A stretch of DNA of 64,000 nucleotides from Hymenolepis diminuta. Its lineage: Eukaryota; Platyhelminthes; Cestoda; Cyclophyllidea; Hymenolepididae. Positions 38,801 through 50,800 of the stretch are shown piece after piece (position 1 is the first letter of the stretch; every line of letters begins with the position of its first letter). Below the pieces are notes generated by a model, which was given only the letters and a program-made list of their open reading frames with translations, had not been told where the DNA came from and searched no databases. The position numbers and the translations under genes were made by a program. Where the stretch lies: positions 1,095,258-1,159,257 of the forward strand of contig CAADRB010000003.1 of NCBI GenBank assembly GCA_900708905.1, in the 5' to 3' direction.

Positions 38801-41800
38801 AAAAGAGATTGAGATGAAAATGACCACAGACGTTCGGATGTTCGACGTGGAAGGGCGGAAGGAGGTGGGCGATTGCTGTTCGTTAGAGAATCTATTGGAG
38901 TGTAGTTGTGAGGAAGAGGATGACAATCTTCTTCGGTGATGTTAATTAGAACCCGATCGACGCGGAAACCGACACCGTGATAGGAATAGCGACCCTGAGG
39001 AAAATAAAAAAAACGCATCAGTATATGGGTATGAGACCTCATTAGGGAAAGCATTTTACAGCACTCGTCTTGAGTATCACGGGCCTAGGGAGATCCCTAG
39101 GGAGAAACTCCAATTCTGCCACCGTATTTATCAGCTAGACTTAACTGATGGGAATGGCCATTCTTATCACTGGGTGTGCATTGAAATCGTGACCTTTGAC
39201 ACCGTAAACAAACAAGCTCACAATCGCACCACCGACACCAAATAGCCTTTCATAAATCAGTCATATTAAGTAAACGATAATTTGATGAAGGAAAATTCAG
39301 AAGGATAAAGATTACATCTAGACAAGGGAAATAGAGAACTATCGTTAATTTAAAAGGACAAACAAGACAGAAGTCAGAATGAAGTCATATTTTCATTAAT
39401 AGAATCTATTAAGAACTTTTGAACTTAACTAATGAATTTGGAGAAATAGAATGAACAAAAACGCCTAAAACTAAGCCAAATTTAGAGGCATGGATTAGGG
39501 TTAAAAAGGATTTTTTCCTACGAAACTAAATATGGTTAAAGTGGGAAATAAGATAGCCACTATCGAAGATATGGGGAACCGATAATGTTACATTATCAAT
39601 AAAAAGAATAAAAAAGCAGTTTTAAAAAGCGGTGATTTTACACAGGCTCTTAGTGACATTAACTTCACACGAATTAAAATATTAAACATTTTTGTACGTT
39701 TCTCTTATGCTTTTTTCGACCAATATGACAAGTTTTATATGAAATTAGCAAAGCCCTGTTCCATTGATGAAGCGATGGGGTGAGGACAGACGTGCAGAAT
39801 TACTGATATCTTCATTTAAATCTAATGATTAAATAAGAGCGATAAGAATGATCATACTGACTACTTCCCTGCAAGAGAAATGGCGACGCAATCTATTTGT
39901 ACAAAAGAACACTGTGACTGACAATTTGAATAAGTATTGTAATAACATTCTTTCTTCCAGGGTGAACAACGGCTGAGTTATTTATAAGGAAAGAATACGT
40001 CCCTGATGCATCTTTTTTGCCACTAGCATGTGAACTAAATCTTCTCCTTCTCACTATGCTCAATAGAATTTAATGACCATTGAGCACAGGTAAATGAATA
40101 ACAAGCGAGAGACGTTGCTAGCTTTGCGCCATATTGGGATAATATAACGCAACAACCTATAATACTTTGTAGCACATTCAAATTCACAAATCGATATATT
40201 CTGAAATGAGTAAAGTTTATATAATTAGGGGTCGACAAAAATTAAATTTCTGTACATATAACCGTATAAAAGAAAAGCAGAAATAGAGCTCCGCCGAAAG
40301 GACCATTATTTGTCACCAATACAGGAGAGGAATACAAAAATTATCATTTCCCTGGACGAATAAAATACTGACACGCTCGCGTATTGCAGCGCTCATATTG
40401 TGAGAGGATGCAGACAAATTAAAGACTGAAATATTGAAGCCTACGGAAGAATATAACAACAGTTAGGTAATCGAATGCAGGCTCGTATTTTATACTCCTA
40501 ACGTCACTATACGATGGTAATAGAGAGATTTGATGATTCGAAGAAAGTATTTTCTGATAGAAGATCAAGTAAACAAAGAGAGAAGACTTGTGGAATTTGA
40601 TATGAAGTAGCAGAGAACATTTATGCTCATTTTAAATAATAAAGATAGTAAAAGCATTGAAACAGAGCTTTTAAATAAACTAATCTTTCTCAAAAGAAAT
40701 TACAGTATCTTAAATATCTTTATGATCATTAACCTGGTTTCCAAAAAAGGAACCATAACATCAAGCAAAAAAGTTCCGACCCTTGGAAATGAGCCGAAAC
40801 ATGTAAGCAAGATCGCCTTGATAGGGGAAAGCTATGTACGCTAGACAGGAAGCGTTAATTTCTAAGTATGCCTAAGCGGCATTGTGCAAAGAAAAATGCC
40901 TGAAAATATCTCACGCTTCCTCGGTAGCAACAAACTGTTCTCAGATGTTTATGGCTCTTGTAGCGAATTAAAATAATGCACAGAGATTTAAGATCTGCCG
41001 AAATAAACAATATATTCGAATCGCATACCAAATAAATAATCTGCACTTCTTAAATGACGAAAAAAACTACATACAGGGTGCGTAAGGTATCTGAGGACAC
41101 TTACGTTTATGCAATTTAAACTAACTCGATAATAATAATTAATACATTTTTTATATCAAGAGATCTCCTGACCGATACTCCTATAACCGATGAAATAAAA
41201 AGACACGCTGTAACTGTTATAGTGTTTTTACAAGCGAAACACAAGAATTTAGAAATTGAAAGATTTCTAAAAGTCGCCAGATCTTTCCTTTGCAAAGTTA
41301 GGGAGGAGCTGCTGAATGAAAACAATGGAGAAGAATTGGTCGCCACGAAGAAGAGAAATGAGCATTGTCAACGCTCTGCAGACTCATTCACTCACTCAAT
41401 CACTCATGAGTCAGCACCTGAGTTTGTGAGAAGAGTGCATGACTTGGCACGAGGGACGAAAATCCTGGAAAGTCGATGTGCAACATCTTGTCTAAAATCT
41501 TCAAGTGTCTGAAGGAACAATAATATATAAGGAGTGTTGTTCATCTGCACCTCGTACACATTATGATTCCCCAATTTTTTCCACAGGGCCTTAGAGTCAA
41601 TGTAGATACGGACGCCTATGTGGAGAATCTTCAAGCCTCTATTGTTAAGCCTTCCTGGATAGACAGCACAGCTAATGGAGGAAGACTCTACGTCCTCCAA
41701 CAAGATTCGTCTCCATCCCATAAATCTCTCAAAACCTACGATTGGATGGATAGGTGAGAAATTTCATCATCGTGTCACACCAAATTTCTTATGGCCGCCT

Positions 41801-44800
41801 CCTAGCTCATCAGACCTTAATCCTTCCGATTATCGTATGTGGGTCGGGGCGGAGAGGGGCGTGGTTAAATATGAAGTGAACAAACACCTCCATAGCACCA
41901 AATCCTCCTCTCTCATGGAAGCAATAGTCCGAGAGATGGAGACATCAATAAAGACCAGTTGACCTGATTAAAGCTTGTAGTCAACCGCTTTCGGAATCGA
42001 ACTGAGTGGGTGATAGAAACTAAAGAAGGATGTATAGAATAAAACCTAGGTTAGCATTATATTTATTTGTTTTGTTACTGAAAATTGTATGTTCTATCCA
42101 TTAACAGTTACACTTTCTGCATTTTTAAAAGTACGTATGGTGTCCTTAGATGCCTTTCGCACCCTGTAAAAGAGATTTTCTATACGCGTTATATAAATTT
42201 AATTAACACATACTAGACCACTTACGGAGAACTCATATATCACTGAGTTAAATGATAAAATACTGCGCTAAGCTTATATGAAGGATAAAAAATCCAAGCT
42301 TTGCTCTTTCAATTCCTCCAATCCTGAGCATAAAGTAAATAGGAAGGGGAGGGAGTATGAAATTATTCAAGACATAGATAATCTGTTGTATCATGAAATA
42401 AGCATAACATATGGAACTTAGGTAACTGCAACCAGTACGAAAATAACTTAAAGGAAGGCGGCAAGGTAACTGTCCATACATATTGTGTGAAACTGATTAG
42501 ATCACAGGTTACCAGCTACAAATGAGTAGGAAAGAGAAATATGGATTAAGGTGATTGCACTAGTGAAATAACAGGGAAGCCAGTTAGGACAAATAAGACG
42601 AAGAGCAAAACCTAAGTAGATAAACGTAAATTGTGTATGTAATTAATAAGGTATCTAGGGCTCGGACAGGACTTTACAAGGTGCCGTTTTTCCACTCACT
42701 TTAAGTGGCCGGGAGAAGTAATTTATTTTTGAACTTAGATAACCCATCCTTGAGCTTTTTTTATTGCATTCTTTTATTTCTATTCGATTTACATCCGTAT
42801 TTTCTAGTTAAATTTAAGAATTAACTTAGCCTCACCTTTCTTATTTAGTAAATGAATTCGATTTAATGAATAAGAGATTTTTGTTAAACATTGATCGGGC
42901 TCTCCCTTTTCCTACATCCAATCTTAACTTTAATAGAACTGTAGTTCAGTTACCCTTATCAGCGAATGAGACTAGATTAGTATTTTCATTATCATGCCAA
43001 AGCAAACAAGCTTTTACAAGATTTAATCATGGGATAATATTTGACTACGAAGAACAGCAATATAGGCCAGTAAGGAATGCAACGGGGGAAAGGTCGGGTA
43101 GATTTAGATAGTGAAGTAAGAGTATAACGAGTCTTACTTTGTTTGAATTCTGGGTGCATAGAGTTGTCCAGTTTCTTATATGGAGTAGAAAAGAATAACA
43201 AAGCTATTCATTTGAGTCTACATTTTATTCCCTATTGATAAGCTAACAAACCTTTTAACTGCCATTTACGTAGTGCAACTTTGATAATAAAAGTATAATT
43301 GTGTGGATTCATATGAATTCATTTTTTAACAATATTTTTGACGTTTTATTCAAGTACATACGCATGAATTTGTGATTGTAGGCCAATGAAATCTTCGTGC
43401 TACGAACAGTGCCTTCTGATTGGTCAATCGCCATAGTGAATCGTAATTTTTATTAATGTCAGTTAGTGCGGTTAAATAAAAAAAGAACTGAGGAAAAGCA
43501 GAAGTAACAAATTCATATGCCGAACTAATAGTGGAGTGAAAATGTCCAAATTTAATGTTAGCATAGATCAAGCTGACTCATTTATAATATAAACTTTTAA
43601 ATCCCCCTCTGGAGGTTCTTAGTGAGAAGCTCGCATTCCACCGGTTCTATTTTGAACAATTTCAGCCGTTCAATGGATAAGCTTTAATTTGCGCTGAACC
43701 GTTTATCTTCAGCTTGATAGAGTTGCTCATTGACCACTAGTACAAATATCTCTAATAGTTAATTCTATAACGCTCTGTTACCTCTTTCTAAAGCTGCAAC
43801 AACTCAGACCTCAGAAAGAAGATCTGCTGTTCAAACAACGGCTTCTTCTATTAAAAAATTGATTTTTTAAATATAGGATTGGAGATGGGACAAATGATTA
43901 GTTTCCCTGCGAGCAATGATTGTAGCAACAAGCTCTTTCGATGCGAGTATAGAAATCCAATTATCGATAGTTCAGAGCATGAGGAATGAAGCTTGAGAAT
44001 TAGTTTTGAATGCACCGAAAATATTCAACTAGGTTTCTCAACAGTTAGCAAATTAGTGTCAAGCATTTACCAAAACGCATTCTCTAGAAACTTCCAGGCA
44101 AGTGTTTGTATCATCCGTTTGGGTTTTGCAAAGCGTCGTAAACAAAGAGCATTTTGGGTTCACCATACGAAAGTCCCTTTATTAAGCAGTCAATTAAAGA
44201 ATTCAATTTCTAAATTAAATACCTCGGCGACGTAAAATTGATAAATGACTAACATAATTCGGAATGCCTAATAGTACAAATCATTTCTGTTTATTATTAC
44301 TTTTCATTTGTTAATCACCTCGTCGGAGTTCAAATCATGGAGTCTATTAAAGAGCTTAAGTCTTAGGCCACCAGAATCCAGCACAATTTCATGTTCGAGA
44401 TGATTCTAACTTAATCTAAACAGACTTTAGCTGTGATAAAGAGCTGCGGATAGAGAAATCGATCCAGAAACTTGTTACTTTATGAAACTTTAGAGCTTGA
44501 ATCGAAGTAAAGTTTCTAGGCTTTTAAAGACTGAGTTAAATGGCATTAAATGTCAATTGAAATTAATCAGATATTTGCTTGAGTACCTCACAGTTATCGA
44601 AATTCGACAAGAAACTAAATACATCCTGGTATTCGCCTGTAATAACAACAATCATAACTTGTTGTCGATCTTTATTCATTTCTTACCGAAAAACAGTGTC
44701 GTCTGTGCTATAAGCCAGCGCGATGTGATATAAACGACCTAGTTATGGTCGACATTTCTGCTTAATATGCCTGCAATTTTATGGATTAAGTTAAGCTTAG

Positions 44801-47800
44801 ACTATTACAAACAAACTCCTAAAGAAAAGATATATTGAAATTGTAAAAACAATCAATTTATTCAATTAAAGGAAATAAAAATTAAATGATATTCAACGGA
44901 AATCTAAATGAGACGTCAATCCAAAATGGTAAAAGGAATGGGCCAAAAGAGAGACTTTCCCATCATAACTTCACTTAAATCGAGTTTTTATAAACCAATG
45001 TTAAAAAAAACCGTAGACGATCATTCTAACAACAAGATACATAGGAAATGTTGCCAATATCGTTAAATCTGCCAAATGAAATGGAGGTATGTTCATGAAC
45101 ATAAAGAATTTATCGTCTAATTTATTTAGCAAGAATCCGTTGATATGGCCATAATTCTCCTTTAGGATGGAAATGAAAATATTCAGAACTTGAGGATATT
45201 ATTTTCTAGGTTGATTCATCAGCTTAAATTTCAGATTTTCAGTTCAGTCGATTACTTTTGGTCTCCTTCAAGATGCGTTCTTCATAACAGTACCAACTTA
45301 GTCTGTTTATCCCAGTTTTTTCCTAATTCACTCCCTCTAACTTTGCGTTTGTTTATTTTCATTTTTGGAATGTTATTTACATTAGTGGCCAACGCAATGA
45401 TATTACAATTAACACAACAAGTAAAGTCGGCTGATCTACCGAGAGGCAAATCTGACTTGTTACCAAGGTCTCCTAACTCTTAATGTTGGATCATATGATC
45501 AATTGCATTTGAGGTACATCGGTTTAATTGACTTCCCCCGCTGTCAAGTTTCCTGCTTGTCTGCCTACGAAGTTGTAATTGACAGAATATAAATAAGACG
45601 TAATCTAGAAAAGACATATTCTTCCCGGAATCTTCTGGGATTTTGTGCGTATTACCCAATAAGTTATACTCGTCTCCAAAATAACAAATAATTAAAATGG
45701 CAGCAATTATCCACCATTGATTACTCTTTCAACAACTGATGCCTTTGAGATTCAAATTTAAAGTTAATCCGGACACGAGGTACTTTATGATTGAAGTATC
45801 CGTAATAAACTGTTCGATTAGAGATTAGTTACAAAGTGAGTTCCCCACCTCGCCAGGAACTGAATTTCTTTCTAATCGTTAAGCATTAATAATAGTCAAT
45901 TTTCGATGCAGAAGTTCCAATGGGAAATATTAGTGAGGTTGAGTAGGCGCGGATATTAATCTTAATCAGCACTCCGCTCCCTCCTTCTCTCCTTCTCTCA
46001 ACAACCAACCAACTAAGAGGGAGAACATTTTTTAGATTCAGCTTTGTGCGAGAAATTCGCCTCCACCGGAAAAGCTCTCGGCAAGTCTGACTAGGACAGC
46101 AGTAGCGCAAACACTACCCTAATGCATAGGTAACGCAATAATTCGCCATACACGGCAAGAGGTCGGGCGGAGGGGGCGAAGATAAAATCAGTCGCTGAAA
46201 GTCACTGTGTGTTCCATTTATGCGCATAACAATAAAAGCCCCGAGAGCGACACTTAGTTCACTGTGGGTGCTGGTTGTAGTGAAGTGATTGATAATTTTG
46301 ATGATAGAGTATCATATTTGCAGGTCATCACTTTGAACAGAAAAGAGAGATTATTTGTAGTTACATATGCAAGCGAGCGATGATGCTATCGCCTGACATT
46401 GCATCTCACGCTTAAAATTACTTTTAGTAGTAGTGGTAGTATTCTGAAAATTCTACCATAAAATCGACCGTAATTTCAACCAGGCATATTTGAAATTATA
46501 TAGCTAGAAATCCACGTGTACTTTCTGATGCGTCAAAATGCCTTTGTTTACTGTATAACATAAGTTATCGAAAGGGTTACTAGATAATATTCGCATAAAA
46601 TACGATTTGGACGTGAAGCTTTAAATATTACATTTATCGAAAGGAGAGAAAATTAAAAAGAGATTTATCGGGAAAACGAGTTTCGATTGATATCTCTTAG
46701 CTTTTCAAGCCTTTACTATACTTGAATTAAGTTCGATTAAAGGTTTTTTTTTTTCCCTTAATTCCCTTTTTAATTAACAATGATTCATATTCACTTGTAT
46801 TTTCACTATGAAAACTTACCAAGGTCATTATGGAGAGCGTTTACAACACTTGACTTTGGTAGGGGCAGGATATTTTGGCTATTGGCAACCCACTCCATCG
46901 TATGTGGACCGATGGGCATTGACCTCATAATCTCTGACTTGTCGACTGACTGCGCAGTCGATGCACATTTTCATCATTAAACACTCCGCAAGCCACTTCC
47001 AATATTAATTGATGCGGAAGAGGGAGTACATTTCAAATTACACAAAATTAAAGATGGATGATGGTACCACGTTCATCTTCATAGCTGCAAAGCTTTTAAA
47101 TAATCTAAGCTGAGAAGTATTAATATCACTTGAAACAGGATATGAATCGAGAATTTTGGATCCCAGAGAAACTTGCTAATATAAACCAATGCGGACTTTA
47201 ATCACTTTCTCAATATATTTATAAAAATCAGTACCGATAAACAAAAGATATACATTTCGGGGTCCAATATATCACATAACAAAGACTGTATTGAAATTTT
47301 ATTCTTTAAGCATGTTTTCTTGTAATCAACGAGAACGCATAAGTATAGAGATCTTTTCCGAATGAGAAAAGACATAATGATTTGACGTCAAAGTACTGAG
47401 GCCGTAAAAAACCAATTATTTTGTTTTGTTTAACTAGGTAACCCAAAAAACGCGAAAGGGTACCCAGATTTTACAAGTTATCTTATCAAGTAAAGACGGA
47501 AATCAAAATACAGATATAAGTTGATGTAAATTAAAGAGACGATAAATTTAACACTAGTTGAAGAAAAACAAGATGTAAGGTGAAAATTTTGAGCGTTTGA
47601 AAAACCGAACACAGAATCAGATTATTCGAAAAGATTTCCAAAAAGCTCTCTTGATGAAAGAGAACATATCTGATCAGACAATATTCAGACTTTAAAGTCC
47701 AAAGAAAGTCAAATTTTCATTTCACTTTATTACTATGTTGAAAACTATTAGCTTTGATCAACTGTAAAAAGCTAATTTTGACTAAGTTACTGGGGGGNNN

Positions 47801-50800
47801 NNNNNNNNNNNNNGGGATCATCGAAAATGAAAGAGCCTATTCTTCATATCAACTCCTGACAGATCAGCCTTAAATTCCGCAGGAAGTGTGAACTCATCTC
47901 CAAAATTATACTTAATTGACTTTCCTAATTCAGGATATTTCAAGATGATAAATATTTCAGAGGTTTCAGCAAGTGCTTTTAGAGAAGCCGAATATAAGGG
48001 ACACTTACAGAGGCATCTTTAAAGTTGGTATATTGATAAATAGCTTGGGCGCCCTGTACATGCTGAGTGAATATAGAGGTAATCTCTTTGATAGCCAAAT
48101 CCCGATTGAACCGAATGTGGGGCAACTTGATGACATGATCCCACAGAAAGGTATCTGATTGCAAGTAGAGGTTGCACACCCTCGAAGTGGGTCCTGCGTC
48201 GTAGGGTCTGGCGGACTGAGAACGTATTTGATTTTCCGGTTGGCCTGACTTTCCAGAGCCCAAAGACGAAGTAGCAGAATCGCCCGTCATGAAAAATGGT
48301 CGACTACCGGCTGCTAAACGATCGCCGTGAATGTATGGATGGGATGGATGGTAGATGGGAGGGTTGGAAAACTGCTTTTGTTCTTTGTGTTGACTGCGGA
48401 TCCCATCGACAGAACGCGGTTCACGTTCTGAAAAAAATTAACAGATGCTCTAAACCGCACATAAAGATGTTTAAAAGAGAATGACAATAAAGATACACAA
48501 GTACTGTCAAGTAAACCATCAACTGAAACCAGCAAGTTTTTTAGAAACCAGAGGGAATAAAAGATACCTTAACTGATGGGTGGCATTTTGACATTGCTTC
48601 AATAAGATGGGTAAAAAGCTTTCTCGAGAGAAACATTTAAAGACTTTTTAAAAATTCTCCCGGGGCATATCTCGAGCCAACGGATGATTTAATCAATCTA
48701 TTTAGATAGTATTCAATGAAAAACTCCTTGTCATCAGTAATTAAATAAAAGGTATCTTTGTAGGGAATGCTTGCTGTTGTGTCTTAATTTTCATAAAAAT
48801 GTAAATAAAGACTAGATTATTGGACTTCTTTTCATCAACCACTAAGTTTTCTCCTTATTTCCATAAATTCGGGTCTGGACAAGTCACTTGAACTGAAATA
48901 TTCACTAGGGTTGGGAATTTAGTGGTGCAAGGACCACATATCCACATTACATAAAACAAATACCTATACCGTTTTCTGTCCATACAGTCAGGTATTAATG
49001 AAAGTACATGCTTAAAACGTGAATTTCATTTAAATGCAACTCCTATAATGCTTGGATACTCTTTTCTAAGACTGCAGTTACTCAGACTCCAGGAAAAAGA
49101 AAGAAAACGACGTATGGGTCAAACGGTGTTTTCTATTAAGAACAGATGACAGTCGATTGGGTGCCTGGCTAGCCAATAATTGCACCCATGAATACTTTAC
49201 TGTTGGTATTACATATCCAGTTGTGAGAATCACAAGTCGATAATGCAATGAACAATAAATGAAGCTTGTGAGTTTCTTTCATGTGCAAGAAAATACTTCA
49301 TTAGTTTCTTAACAGCAACTATTTGAGTAGAAAATAAGGAAAGTACTAGCCCTTTTAAAACTGTGAGCTTAGAAGGGCCAATTTTGATTTCAAACGGTGA
49401 TCTTATGTTAGTGATAAACAAGCTTTAAATTACTCTTTATTGAATAAATAGGGGAATTGTTCTTATTCATTCGTTGCTCTTAGATATATAAGGAAGAACC
49501 GTTTTGCCATAAGGTCTAACGAAAGCTTGAGATGTAAAACTAATTGGTCTCCAAACATAGCTTAAATATTTTTAAGCTTTTCAATGTACATAAATAGGAA
49601 TTCTTTCTGGAAAATATTAAATGAAATAAAAGACAAATCGTGAAAAAGTTGGCTCCACGTAATTGCAAAACCTAATCGCTTCATTTGACTGACGCAAACA
49701 GTGAAGCCAAAAAGACTGAACACACATTAATGACGCCATTACCTTTCAATAGAACAATGTACTAGGTGACTTTATGTAGGAATAAGGTAGGTTATGTCAT
49801 TATAAAAATCAGACTGATAATAAAAATTTTAATAGTCTAAAAATGGTCATTTTTAGAGTAGAGGCGTCGGCAAGGTTGACTAATTACCTCTAATAATAGT
49901 ATTCCATTGATTGGGGGAAAACATATAAGAAATAGAAGGAAAACATATATTTTCATATCTGAAATTCATATATGATTTAGAACATGCCCACTATTTTACG
50001 AGCGTCGGTAAAGACAGAGTAGTTATGATCTACGCAGTCATGCTTGCTGATGTCCAACTACGATATTCTGTTCTTTTGACATTTTCGATAGCCACTCAGA
50101 TAATCCGGAGTCTCTTCGTGTATATTATAAGTACGTTCAAATTACTAAGCAAAAGAAATAACAGAACTGAAAAAAAGCATTTAAATACAGAACTTTATTT
50201 ACCATTGCCATTATACATTAGGATAATCACATATTTAACAGACAGAATAAGACGTACAATTTTTGCAGTAACGAGTAATATTTTATATGGTAGTCTTCAA
50301 ATCGTGAACATAAATCAACCTGCTTCACGCGGAAAGATCAAATTTTCGAAAATGACTGACCTTAGCTTCTTAAACCCATACCTTATTATTTGACTTTCAA
50401 TAAAACATAACAGGTTCTAAGAAAACATAAAGCCAAAATGCCAAACATTGTGTATTTAATTTGGCGCTCAAATACCTGTGAACTTTATGATCATTAAAAT
50501 ACATTTTAGTGAAAATAAAAAAAACCTTTCGAAGGAAAAAAAATTGCAAAAATCAAACAACAACTATCAATCAGCTTCAGAACACGAAAGTACTAAGGAC
50601 GAAGCAAAATTCCTTGCTTTTGCTTAAATATAAGAGAGAATACTTCTATAGGACGAGAAGTGCACTATCAATAATAGAATTACAAATAAGACAGTGGGAA
50701 GTACAATAATCACAGAAGACAATTTGAACAACAAACCAAAGCTGTCCTGAATATTTTGCCAAAAAAACAAGATATTCAGTAAGTTGTTCAAAAGTCTTTG

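Larger units (their letters stand above)
38995..48008. other. ADAM10 intron 2
   Basis: The longest intron (9 kb). It holds a SINE-like copy (39046-39243), a Tc1/mariner-type element (41074-42166), repeat C copy 1 (43770-43990) and an N gap (47798-47813). A somewhat GC-richer patch lies at 46140-46290 without recognisable content. Confidence 0.7.
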
